From assembly GCA_029941985.1 (NCBI GenBank), contig JAPYTV010000030.1:1-10841 (forward strand): a stretch of 10,841 bases of DNA, given 5' to 3'. This stretch comes from Candidatus Pelagibacter sp. (lineage in GTDB: Bacteria; Pseudomonadota; Alphaproteobacteria; Pelagibacterales; Pelagibacteraceae). The translations under genes were made by a program, and so were the position numbers. Of this stretch, positions 1 through 6,421 are shown piece by piece (position 1 is the first letter of the stretch; the number at the start of each line of letters is the position of its first letter). The notes beneath the pieces were generated by a model. It was not told where the DNA came from. It was given only the letters and a program-made list of their open reading frames with translations, and did not search any database.

Positions 1-555
1 CATTTTAATATTATTTCCATACATATATTTATTGTAATAAACACCATCTTCTAGAGTTACTCCACTTGGAGGATCTTCATAGCCTAAAAGAATTGAATAA
101 ATATAGTCAACTCCTCCGCTTCTTGCTTTTGCCAAAACTGACATATCTGGTGGATATGCTCCACCATTTGCTGCTTGCGAAGCTTTTACATTTTCATATG
201 GCATTACAAACTTGTCTGATAATTTTGCAGGTCTTACAAACATTTCCCCGTCATCATTTGGTCCATCAATAGTTTCAAAGCTAGCTGCTATGGCTTTTGC
301 TTGTTCGATAGAAAATTCTGGTCCACCCTTTTCAGCTAAGTTTCTGTAGCTCAAATATTTCATTGAGTGGCATGAAGCGCAAACTTCTGTATAAACTTGA
401 TATCCTCTTTGTAGTGAAGCTCGATCAAATTTACCAAATAAACCTTTAAAACTCCAATCTGTTTTTAAAAGATGAATTTTTTCTTCAGCGTTAGCTTGAT
501 AAGCTCCAGCTAGCAATAAGATGGTTAAATAAATTATCTTAAAAATATTTTTCAC
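1..555 (-). CDS. petC: Cytochrome c1, haem-containing subunit of the bc1 complex (partial, C-terminus missing)
   Basis: This gene encodes the c-type cytochrome of ubiquinol:cytochrome c oxidoreductase. It passes electrons from the Rieske centre to soluble cytochrome c on the periplasmic side. I read 185 residues, ending exactly at the window edge. Residues 1-23 form a signal peptide (a Lys near the start, a Leu/Ile-rich core, and AxA-type cleavage after Ala-Asn-Ala). CASCH at 59-63 is the CxxCH covalent haem site. The stretch Ala-Arg-Ser-Gly-Gly-Val-Asp-Tyr near residue 145 is typical of the family. The last codon read is Met185 in a Gly-Asn-Asn-Ile-Lys-Met context, which matches the position of the sixth haem ligand. 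The C-terminal membrane anchor lies outside the window. The start is a GTG 4 nt after the petB stop; it is chosen because it gives a complete signal peptide and there is no better ATG. It is third in the petABC operon. Confidence 0.93.
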   Translation of the reverse strand, partial: MKNIFKIIYLTILLLAGAYQANAEEKIHLLKTDWSFKGLFGKFDRASLQRGYQVYTEVCASCHSMKYLSYRNLAEKGGPEFSIEQAKAIAASFETIDGPNDDGEMFVRPAKLSDKFVMPYENVKASQAANGGAYPPDMSVLAKARSGGVDYIYSILLGYEDPPSGVTLEDGVYYNKYMYGNNIKM

Positions 556-559
556 TTGA

Positions 560-1819
560 TTAGTTTAAACTTTCTTTTTTTTTAGCAGTTGCCAAATTCG
601 AAGACGCTTCAAGAACAGGTTCGGTAATACTTAAAGGTAAGGGTATAGTTTTTTCTTTAGATCCTAGAACTGGAAGTACTATTAAGAAATGTATAAAATA
701 ATATGCAGTAGCAATTCTAGCAATTAATAAGTATAATCCTTCCGCTGGCATTGCACCTACATAACCGAGTATTATTACATCAGCTACTAATATCCAATAA
801 AACTGTTTATACAAAGGTCTAAATATTGCTGATCTAATTTTTGATGTATCTAGCCATGGAAGTGCTGCTAAAATTAAAATTGCTGATAACATTGCGATAA
901 CTCCCATCAACTTATCTGGTATAGACCTTAAAATTGCATAAAAAGGTAATAAGTACCATTCTGGAACAATATGAGCAGGAGTAACCATTGGGTTCGCTTC
1001 TATATAATTATCTGCATGGCCTAAAATATTGGGTGAATAAAAAACAAAAAATGCAAAAACAATCGTAAACATTAATAAAGCAAATCCATCTTTAATAACT
1101 ATGTATGGGTGAAATGGTACGGTATCTTTTGAAGGTTTTTTAATATCGATTCCTATAGGATTATTATTTCCCGGAATATGCAATGCCCAAATATGAAGAA
1201 CCACTAAACCTAAAATTAAAAATGGTATTAAATAGTGTAGTGTAAAGAATCTAGTTAAGGTAGGATTTCCTACAGAATATCCTCCCCATAACCAATTTAC
1301 TATTCCCTCTCCTACAAAGGGTATTGCACTAAAAATACTTGTAATAACTGTCGCTCCCCAAAAACTCATTTGTCCCCATGGAAGAACGTAGCCCATAAAT
1401 GCAGAGGCCATCATTAAAAGATAAATTATTATTCCAATAATCCAAATTATTTCTCTAGGAGATTTATAAGACCCATAAAATAATGATCTAAAAATATGAA
1501 TATAAACTGCAAGAAAAAACATCGAAGCACCATTTGCGTGTACATACCTTATAAGCCAACCATAATTTACATCTCTCATTATGTGTTCAACACTTTCAAA
1601 TGCTAAGTCAGCATGAGCAATATAATGCATTGCTAAAGTTAAACCTGTAACAATTTGAATTATTAAACAAAAAGTTAATATTCCACCAAAAGTCCACCAG
1701 TAATTTAAATTTTTAGGTGTAGGATAGTCTGTTAAATGACTAGCTAGAGATAAAAGAGGCAGCCTATCATTAAACCATTTTCCAAATTTTGATTTAGGAA
1801 CATACTCGTGATCACTCAT
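560..1819 (-). CDS. petB: Cytochrome b subunit of the bc1 complex
   Basis: This is the integral-membrane cytochrome b (419 residues), carrying haems bL and bH and the two quinone sites (Qo and Qi) of the respiratory bc1 complex. Haem ligand pairs are visible as His94/His108 and His195/His209, each 14 residues apart as in mitochondrial and alphaproteobacterial proteins. PEWY at 286-289 is the Qo-site signature. Gly-Tyr-Val-Leu-Pro-Trp-Gly near 143-149 is also characteristic. At least eight hydrophobic segments are spread over residues 43-383. Length is normal. The gene lies 10 nt downstream of petA and 4 nt upstream of petC, so it is translated from the operon mRNA. The ATG start has only a weak purine stretch upstream (GGAT about 12 nt before). 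Nothing in the protein looks degraded. Confidence 0.97.
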   Translation of the reverse strand: MSDHEYVPKSKFGKWFNDRLPLLSLASHLTDYPTPKNLNYWWTFGGILTFCLIIQIVTGLTLAMHYIAHADLAFESVEHIMRDVNYGWLIRYVHANGASMFFLAVYIHIFRSLFYGSYKSPREIIWIIGIIIYLLMMASAFMGYVLPWGQMSFWGATVITSIFSAIPFVGEGIVNWLWGGYSVGNPTLTRFFTLHYLIPFLILGLVVLHIWALHIPGNNNPIGIDIKKPSKDTVPFHPYIVIKDGFALLMFTIVFAFFVFYSPNILGHADNYIEANPMVTPAHIVPEWYLLPFYAILRSIPDKLMGVIAMLSAILILAALPWLDTSKIRSAIFRPLYKQFYWILVADVIILGYVGAMPAEGLYLLIARIATAYYFIHFLIVLPVLGSKEKTIPLPLSITEPVLEASSNLATAKKKESLN

Positions 1820-1829
1820 AATTTATCTG

Positions 1830-2339
1830 TTATCCAATTTTAATTATATTATTATTCACAAATTCATATTTTGGAACTTCCATGTTTGTTGGGGCAGGAC
1901 CTTTTCTTATTCTTCCAGATGTATCGTAGTGTGATCCATGGCAAGGACAAAACCATCCATTGTAATCACCTTTATCATTTAATGGTACACATCCTAAATG
2001 GGTACAAACACCTACCATCACTAACCACTCTGGATTTTTTGTTCTGTCTTCATCCTTTTGTGGATCTTTTAAATCTTCCATTTTAACGGCTCTTGCTTCG
2101 GCTATCTCTTCGGGTGTTCTTCTTTTAATAAAAACTGGTTTTCCTCTCCATAGTACAGTGATACTTTTTCCAGGCTCAACAGAGCTAATATCAACTTCTG
2201 TACTTGCTAAAGCTTTTACTGAAGCATCTGGATTCATTTGATCAATTAATGGCCACACAACCGCTCCTACTCCTACGGCTCCTACGGTATATGAAGCTGT
2301 GTGTAGAAATTTCCTTCTTTCAGATTTTTTTTCAGGCAT
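1830..2339 (-). CDS. petA: Rieske [2Fe-2S] iron-sulfur subunit of the bc1 complex
   Basis: This is the Rieske protein (169 residues), which takes the first electron from quinol at the Qo site and moves it to cytochrome c1. A Tat-type N-terminus is seen: Arg8-Arg9-Lys-Phe-Leu, followed by one hydrophobic anchor at about 16-32. The cluster-binding boxes are CTHLGC at 112-117 and CPCHGSH at 131-137. Cys112, His114, Cys131 and His134 are the expected [2Fe-2S] ligands, and Cys117/Cys133 the expected disulfide. The charged segment at 73-103 before the first box is the insertion common in alphaproteobacterial Rieske proteins. It is the first gene of the petABC operon, with its start 88 nt from the divergent trmL start. 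The ATG is preceded only by an A/T-rich leader with a weak AAAAG. Confidence 0.96.
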   Translation of the reverse strand: MPEKKSERRKFLHTASYTVGAVGVGAVVWPLIDQMNPDASVKALASTEVDISSVEPGKSITVLWRGKPVFIKRRTPEEIAEARAVKMEDLKDPQKDEDRTKNPEWLVMVGVCTHLGCVPLNDKGDYNGWFCPCHGSHYDTSGRIRKGPAPTNMEVPKYEFVNNNIIKIG

Positions 2340-2358
2340 CTTTTAATTTTTTTATTTA

Positions 2359-2387
2359 TTGTTATCTAATATATGATTTCATATAAG
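2359..2387 (+). promoter_or_regulatory. Predicted sigma70-type promoter for trmL-hemF-greA
   Basis: The -35 TTGTTA (2359-2364) and -10 TATAAG (2382-2387) are separated by exactly 17 nt. Transcription would start near 2394, giving a leader of about 34 nt before the trmL ATG. AT-rich DNA yields chance matches easily, so this rests on spacing and position. Confidence 0.5.
2370..2385. repeat. 16-bp palindrome in the divergent promoter region
   Basis: TATATGA and TCATATA are perfect 7-bp inverted arms around a central TT. The second arm overlaps the predicted -10 of the trmL promoter, and the whole element lies close to the middle of the 88-bp divergent gap. That placement fits an operator for a dimeric regulator. 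The arms are nearly pure A/T, so chance is a real alternative. Confidence 0.45.
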
Positions 2388-2427
2388 AAAAAAGTTTTTT
2401 TTCTACTGAAACAATGACACAGAAACC

Positions 2428-2895
2428 ATGAAATTAAGACCCAAAATAGCATTATTCGAACCAGATATACCTCAAAACACTGCTGCAATTATAAGAACTT
2501 GCGCCTGTCTTGGTGCTAATTTAGAAATTATTGAACCTTGTGGATTCTTATTCAGCGATAAAAGATTTAAAAGGGTAGTTATGGATTATATGGATGAAAA
2601 AATGATAAAATTTTATCAGAGTTCAGATGAATTTTTTAAATCAAAAAAAAATGAAAGAGTGATTCTAATGACAACTAAATCATCCGAGTCATATTCGGCT
2701 TTTAAATTTAAAAGTGATGATACACTGTTATTTGGAAGGGAAAGTGCTGGTGTTCCTAAAAATGTTCACAATTTGATAGAACATAAATTAAAAATACCTA
2801 TGATTAATAATAAAAGATCTTTAAACATAGCTTCTTCTGTTGCTATAATTCTTTCAGAAAATTTAAGGCAAACTAGCTTTATAAATAATGAATAG
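2428..2895 (+). CDS. trmL: tRNA (cytidine/uridine-34 2'-O)-methyltransferase, SPOUT family
   Basis: This is a 155-residue SPOUT methyltransferase of the TrmL/YibK type, which methylates the ribose 2'-O of the wobble nucleotide in certain tRNA-Leu species using S-adenosylmethionine. Family hallmarks in order are an N-terminal Phe-Glu-Pro-Asp-Ile-Pro-Gln-Asn (10-17), with Arg23 in the following helix; the Phe-Gly-Arg-Glu-Ser-Ala-Gly box (102-108); and the C-terminal trefoil-knot motif Ile-Pro-Met ... Arg-Ser-Leu-Asn (123-133), followed by a helix ending Glu-Asn-Leu-Arg-Gln. Length is normal for TrmL. The gene is first in a plus-strand operon and overlaps hemF by 8 nt, so the two are probably translationally coupled. 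The ATG start is the only one that keeps the N-terminal motif at the usual distance. There is no strong Shine-Dalgarno sequence. Confidence 0.93.
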   Translation: MKLRPKIALFEPDIPQNTAAIIRTCACLGANLEIIEPCGFLFSDKRFKRVVMDYMDEKMIKFYQSSDEFFKSKKNERVILMTTKSSESYSAFKFKSDDTLLFGRESAGVPKNVHNLIEHKLKIPMINNKRSLNIASSVAIILSENLRQTSFINNE

Positions 2896-3715
2896 AGAAA
2901 TTAAACAAAAACTTGCTCGTAATTGGTTTAAATTATTACAAGATATTATTTGTAATGATATTGAAAAACTAGAGAACAATAAAATAAAATTTAAACCAAA
3001 AATATGGAATAGGACTAAAATTAAAGACGAAGGCGGTGGTGAATTTAGAATTTTAAAAGATGGTAAGATTTTTGAAAAAGTTGGAGTAAATTTTTCAGAA
3101 GTTTATGGAAAATTTTCTAATGAATTAAAAAAAAATATTCCTGGCGCAAGTAAAGATCCTAACTTTTGGGCTTCTGGAGTTTCAGTTGTTATGCACATGA
3201 AAAATCCACATATTCCAGCGCTTCATTTTAATACTAGATTTATTTATACAACACATGGTTGGTTTGGAGGTGGTATGGATATCACCCCATGTATCAAAGA
3301 TCATAAAGAAAAAAAACAGGTACATAATGAATTGAGAAAAATGTGTGACAGGCATAATAAAAATTATTACAAAAAATATAAGAAATGGTGTGATGAATAT
3401 TTTTACCTTCCACACAGAAAAGAAACTAGAGGCATTGGAGGAATTTTTTTTGATTATAAAAAAGATAATTGGGAAAAAGAATTTAAATTTATTCGAGATC
3501 TTGGAATAACTTTTAAAATAATATTTAATTCAACAATAAATAAAAAATATAAAAAAAAATGGACTAGAAAAGAAAAAGAATTACAATATATTAAAAGAGG
3601 AAGATATGCTGAATTTAATTTACTCTATGACAGAGGAACAAAATTTGGATTACAAACAGGCGGTAATGTAGAGGGTATTTTAATGTCACTACCTCCAATA
3701 GCAAAATGGAATTAA
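2888..3715 (+). CDS. hemF: Oxygen-dependent coproporphyrinogen III oxidase
   Basis: The enzyme (275 residues) oxidatively decarboxylates two propionates of coproporphyrinogen III to make protoporphyrinogen IX, a late step of haem synthesis that uses O2. Visible signatures are Ser-Val-Val-Met-His (99-103), Gly-Gly-Gly-Met-Asp-Ile-Thr-Pro (127-134), the Trp-Cys...Phe-Tyr...His-Arg-Lys-Glu-Thr-Arg-Gly-Ile-Gly-Gly-Ile-Phe-Phe-Asp block (167-189), and Gly-Leu-Gln-Thr-Gly-Gly-Asn-Val-Glu (254-262). It ends right after Pro-Pro-Ile-Ala-Lys-Trp-Asn. It therefore lacks the roughly 25-residue tail of the E. coli enzyme, though from memory alphaproteobacterial HemF proteins are generally short here. The start overlaps the trmL end by 8 nt, and greA follows 1 nt after the stop. 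HemF supplies haem needed by cytochromes such as the divergent bc1 operon. Its use implies aerobic growth. Confidence 0.96.
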   Translation: MNREIKQKLARNWFKLLQDIICNDIEKLENNKIKFKPKIWNRTKIKDEGGGEFRILKDGKIFEKVGVNFSEVYGKFSNELKKNIPGASKDPNFWASGVSVVMHMKNPHIPALHFNTRFIYTTHGWFGGGMDITPCIKDHKEKKQVHNELRKMCDRHNKNYYKKYKKWCDEYFYLPHRKETRGIGGIFFDYKKDNWEKEFKFIRDLGITFKIIFNSTINKKYKKKWTRKEKELQYIKRGRYAEFNLLYDRGTKFGLQTGGNVEGILMSLPPIAKWN

Positions 3716-3716
3716 T

Positions 3717-4193
3717 ATGGACAAAGAACCAATTACACTTTTCGGTTTAGAAAAATTAAAAGAAGAATTAATTTTTTTAAAAGAAAAAAAACGTCCAGAA
3801 ATAGTTGCAGCAATTGCGGAAGCAAGATCACATGGAGACTTAAAAGAAAATGCCGAGTATCATGCCGCTAAAGAAGAACAATCTCATAGTGAGGGAAGAA
3901 TAACTGAAATTAATGATATCATTGCTCGTGCAAATGTAATTGATGTTACAAAAATCAGTAATGATGGAAAAGTTATTTTTGGTTCAACAGTTTTTTTAGA
4001 AAATCTAGATACTACTGAAAAAATTAGTTACAAAATCGTTGGAAAAGATGAGGCAGATTTAAAAAAAAAACTAATATATTTTCAATCACCAATTGGCAAA
4101 GGTTTAATAGGAAAAAATAAAAATGATCTAGTTGAAATTATCACTCCAGCTGGAATTAAGAACTTTGAAATTAAAGATGTTAAATACGTTTAA
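3717..4193 (+). CDS. greA: Transcription elongation factor GreA
   Basis: GreA (158 residues) enters the RNA polymerase secondary channel and stimulates cleavage of backtracked RNA, rescuing stalled complexes. The N-terminal coiled-coil hairpin (about 1-75) contains the block Gly-Asp-Leu-Lys-Glu-Asn-Ala-Glu-Tyr-His-Ala-Ala-Lys (40-52). Asp41 and Glu44 are the acidic tip residues that position Mg2+ in the polymerase active site. The C-terminal domain follows with Val-Ile-Phe-Gly-Ser, Ile-Val-Gly...Asp-Glu-Ala-Asp and Ser-Pro-Ile-Gly-Lys-Gly-Leu-Ile-Gly. Length matches E. coli GreA (158). It starts one nucleotide after the hemF stop, so it is almost certainly co-transcribed. An A10 run (4061-4070) lies inside the codons for Leu115-Lys118. 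The stop codon overlaps that of the convergent cca gene within a TTAA. Confidence 0.97.
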   Translation: MDKEPITLFGLEKLKEELIFLKEKKRPEIVAAIAEARSHGDLKENAEYHAAKEEQSHSEGRITEINDIIARANVIDVTKISNDGKVIFGSTVFLENLDTTEKISYKIVGKDEADLKKKLIYFQSPIGKGLIGKNKNDLVEIITPAGIKNFEIKDVKYV

Positions 4194-5464
4194 TTATTTA
4201 TAATTTTTTGAACTTCTTTTTCTGAAATTTGAAAATTATTATTTACCCACAATTCTTCGATCATCTTTAGTTTGCTTCCTAACTCTTTTCCTTCTGGAAT
4301 ATTATATTTTAACATCAGTGTGACAGCTTTGAGTGGCATTATGGGTATCTCTTTATTTTTAAAAATTTTAATCATTTCTATTAATTTATTATCTGCTTTT
4401 TTTGACTTAAAAATTTTGAAATTGATAACATCCATTAATGCTTCTCTGCCACTAAAGTATAAGATTTTATTTAAATTTATCTCAGAAAAAGTTTTAGTTG
4501 TAATTTTTAGGAGAAAAAAACTATTTAAAAATAAAAGTCTTTTTTGATCTTTTTTTGAAAGATTAAATTTATAAATAAAATAATTAACATTATCGGTGCC
4601 ATCAATAATCATTAGAGATAGTAAAAAAATAAAATCTACATTAACAAAGTTTTTTTTAGCAAAATTGTTCAAACTTCCAAATAAAGAGATATTTTTTAAT
4701 TGTGGAAAAATAAGATTAATAATTTCTAAACAATCTTCATCTTTTAATATTTTTGAAAAACTTTTAGAAATTAACAATTTTTGAAATTCATCCAGCAATC
4801 TCTCAGGTGAAATATTAGAAAATCCATTCAAATTTTTCCTAATTATTTTAATAATTTTTGAATTATGTTTGTGTTTAGAATAATTAATAAAAAATCTAAC
4901 ATATCTTAATACTCTAATATAATCCTCTTTTATTCTTGTTTCGGCATCTCCAATAAAATTAATTTCTCCATTTTCCAAATCTTTTTTTCCTTCAAAAGGA
5001 TCAAATAAATTTCCTTCTATATCAGCGTAAATAGAGTTAATGGTAAAATCTCTTCTTGATGCATCTTCTTTCCAATTATCTGAAAATTCTACTTTTGCAT
5101 GTCTTCCATCTGTATCAACATCTTTTCGTAAAGAAGTTATTTCAAATTTGTTATTATTAATTAGTGCTGTAATTGTTCCATGCTCTATTCCACTTTTGTA
5201 AAATCTTATGTCTTTTTTTTTAAGTGCCTTACAAACTTCAATTGGATTTAAATTTACAGCTAAGTCTATATCATCAACTTTTTCTTTATTAATAATTTTT
5301 CTAATACACCCTCCAACATATCTAATTTCACTATTTTCTGAATATGAACTTATAGCATTAAATATTTTTTCTATTTCGGTTTCTTTTCTAATATTCTTAA
5401 AACCTAAATTTATATAATTAAGATTTTGAGATCGGGAAAAAATTTTATTTAGCAAAATATTCAT
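4190..5464 (-). CDS. cca: CCA tRNA nucleotidyltransferase (class II, poly(A) polymerase-type head)
   Basis: This enzyme (424 residues) adds or repairs the 3'-CCA of tRNAs. The class II nucleotidyltransferase fold is shown by Val-Gly-Gly-Cys-Ile-Arg-Lys (50-56); the metal-binding pair in Asp-Asp-Ile-Asp-Leu-Ala (Asp65 and Asp67); the segment Ser-Leu-Arg-Lys-Asp-Val-Asp-Thr-Asp-Gly-Arg-His (111-122); Arg-Arg-Asp-Phe-Thr-Ile-Asn-Ser (137-144); and the body motif Ile-Lys-Glu-Asp-Tyr-Ile-Arg-Val-Leu-Arg-Tyr-Val-Arg-Phe-Phe (178-192). The C-terminal half is Lys/Asn/Phe-rich and diverged, with no HD phosphohydrolase domain evident. The ATG lies only 3 nt after the encoded CCA of tRNA-Gln on the same strand, so a Shine-Dalgarno site would fall inside the tRNA and none is visible. 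About 30 residues precede the conserved core, so a later start is possible but there is no better ATG. Poly(A) polymerase activity is an alternative, less likely given the RRDFTINS form. Confidence 0.9.
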   Translation of the reverse strand: MNILLNKIFSRSQNLNYINLGFKNIRKETEIEKIFNAISSYSENSEIRYVGGCIRKIINKEKVDDIDLAVNLNPIEVCKALKKKDIRFYKSGIEHGTITALINNNKFEITSLRKDVDTDGRHAKVEFSDNWKEDASRRDFTINSIYADIEGNLFDPFEGKKDLENGEINFIGDAETRIKEDYIRVLRYVRFFINYSKHKHNSKIIKIIRKNLNGFSNISPERLLDEFQKLLISKSFSKILKDEDCLEIINLIFPQLKNISLFGSLNNFAKKNFVNVDFIFLLSLMIIDGTDNVNYFIYKFNLSKKDQKRLLFLNSFFLLKITTKTFSEINLNKILYFSGREALMDVINFKIFKSKKADNKLIEMIKIFKNKEIPIMPLKAVTLMLKYNIPEGKELGSKLKMIEELWVNNNFQISEKEVQKIINN

Positions 5465-5467
5465 ATA

Positions 5468-5541
5468 TGGCTGGGGCGCTAGGATTCGAACCTAGGATGC
5501 CGGTACCAAAAACCAGTGCCTTACCACTTGGCTACGCCCCA
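5468..5541 (-). tRNA. tRNA-Gln, anticodon UUG
   Basis: Read on the minus strand this is a complete 74-nt cloverleaf. The 7-bp acceptor stem (TGGGGCG with CGCCCCA) is perfect. The D arm GCC...GGC encloses AAGTGGTAA, and the anticodon stem CTGGT/ACCGG contains one T-G wobble pair. The loop TTTTGGT gives anticodon TTG. The variable loop has 4 nt (CATC). The T arm CTAGG/CCTAG encloses TTCGAAT. Discriminator G and an encoded CCA end at 5468. It closely resembles E. coli tRNA-Gln(UUG). It lies 31 nt after ispE and 3 nt before cca, all on the minus strand. Confidence 0.97.
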
Positions 5542-5571
5542 ATATTAATATCGTATAACACAAAAAAAAAA

Positions 5572-5600
5572 ATTATATAGTTTTTGATGCAATACACCAA
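5572..5600 (-). promoter_or_regulatory. Predicted promoter for tRNA-Gln (and possibly cca)
   Basis: On the minus strand a perfect TATAAT (5572-5577) lies 17 nt after TTGGTG (5595-5600). The -10 overlaps the ispE stop codon (5573-5575) and is followed by an 11-T run. Transcription would start near 5565, giving a pre-tRNA leader of about 24 nt. The -35 is weak (TTG conserved only), so read-through from the TPR-ispE transcript remains an alternative source of the tRNA. Confidence 0.45.
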
Positions 5601-6418
5601 TAGCTATTAAATTTCCTCTTAAATTTCTTTAATGCAATACTGCAAGCCTTTTTAGAATGAAAATAAGCCACAATTGATGATCCAGATCCTGACATCCTAA
5701 CAAAGATTGTGTTCGGAATGCTTGATAAGAATGATTTAATATTTTTTAGTTTGGGATATTTTTTAAATGCAACGATCTCTAGGTCATTATTTAAATTTTT
5801 TAAATAATATTTGTTAAACATTGTGTGTTTTGGCAAGTTTAACTTTGCCTTGGAAAAAGATTTAACTTTTGAAAAAATATATTTAGTTGAGCAGCCAAAA
5901 TTTGGTTTTACAATCAAAGTGTATAATCTAAATTTCTTTTTATATTGTGTAATTTTACCATTAGAAGATAGAATGCTATTTTTAGCGTTTATTCCCAAAA
6001 TAACGTCTGAACCTATTAATTTAGTTAATTTAGCTAATTCATCTTTTTTTATTTTTATGATTTTTTTAATCATTAAAAAATTAATCAAAGTTGATGCATT
6101 CATTGATCCTCCACCCATACCAGCTTGCTGAGGTATATTCTTAATAATTTTTATTTGAAATTTTTTATTATTTAATAGTTTTTTTTTATCTAATATTTTT
6201 AGGAGAGTTGAAACTGTATTTTTTTTATTAATATCCTTAGAAAATGTGCCCTGGAAAGATACTTTGTGATTCTTACTATTTGTTAGTTTTAAATAAATCA
6301 AATCATGCAAATCAACAAAAGAAATGATACTCTCAACTTTATGTAACTTTGCAGACTTTCCCGTGACATTTAGTGCTAAATTTATTTTGGCATATGACTT
6401 AATTTTATAGGTGTACAT
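5573..6418 (-). CDS. ispE: 4-diphosphocytidyl-2-C-methyl-D-erythritol kinase
   Basis: IspE (281 residues) is a GHMP kinase that phosphorylates the 2-hydroxyl of CDP-ME in the non-mevalonate (MEP) isoprenoid pathway. Landmarks are Ser-Tyr-Ala-Lys-Ile-Asn-Leu (8-14), where Lys11 is the expected catalytic lysine; the ATP-binding glycine loop Ala-Gly-Met-Gly-Gly-Gly-Ser-Met-Asn-Ala-Ser (99-109); Gly-Ser-Asp-Val (136-139), with Asp138 as the expected catalytic base; and the GHMP C-terminal motif Met-Ser-Gly-Ser-Gly-Ser-Ser (242-248). The substrate-binding stretch that usually reads Asp-Gly-Tyr-His is Lys-Leu-His here (24-26), keeping the His but not the Tyr. Length is normal. It starts 3 nt after the stop of the upstream TPR gene, so the two are co-transcribed. 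Its stop overlaps a predicted promoter for the downstream tRNA. Confidence 0.92.
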   Translation of the reverse strand: MYTYKIKSYAKINLALNVTGKSAKLHKVESIISFVDLHDLIYLKLTNSKNHKVSFQGTFSKDINKKNTVSTLLKILDKKKLLNNKKFQIKIIKNIPQQAGMGGGSMNASTLINFLMIKKIIKIKKDELAKLTKLIGSDVILGINAKNSILSSNGKITQYKKKFRLYTLIVKPNFGCSTKYIFSKVKSFSKAKLNLPKHTMFNKYYLKNLNNDLEIVAFKKYPKLKNIKSFLSSIPNTIFVRMSGSGSSIVAYFHSKKACSIALKKFKRKFNSYWCIASKTI

Positions 6419-6421
6419 AAA

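Larger units (their letters stand above)
2340..2427. other. Divergent intergenic region between the bc1 operon and trmL-hemF-greA
   Basis: These 88 noncoding bases separate two divergent operons, so promoters for both must lie here or just inside the genes. The trmL-direction promoter is recognisable (2359-2387). For the petA direction I see only a TATATT-like -10 without a convincing -35, so I do not call it. A short palindrome lies near the centre. Confidence 0.8.

Noticed and set aside
66..272. Plus-strand open frame opposite petC
   Set aside because: It is the antisense shadow of the cytochrome c1 gene; its translation is low-complexity Leu/His-rich sequence without motifs.
3182..3415. 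Minus-strand open frame opposite hemF
   Set aside because: It lies wholly inside the well-conserved hemF coding sequence and gives a Phe/Ile-rich product typical of antisense reading of AT-rich genes.
2888..3715. HemF ends about 25 residues earlier than the E. coli protein, suggesting truncation
   Set aside because: All catalytic and substrate motifs are present and greA begins 1 nt after the stop. To my knowledge alphaproteobacterial HemF proteins commonly end just after this Pro-Pro...Trp segment, so this looks like the normal short form.
4061..4070. A10 run inside greA as a programmed slippage site
   Set aside because: Runs of 8-10 A are frequent in this AT-rich window, being consecutive Lys codons. 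No alternative-frame extension with meaningful sequence follows, so there is no sign of a programmed event.
5562..5572. T11 run on the minus strand right after the ispE stop as a rho-independent terminator
   Set aside because: No GC-bearing hairpin precedes it. The bases before are coding ispE sequence and the perfect TATAAT, so a promoter context is the better reading.
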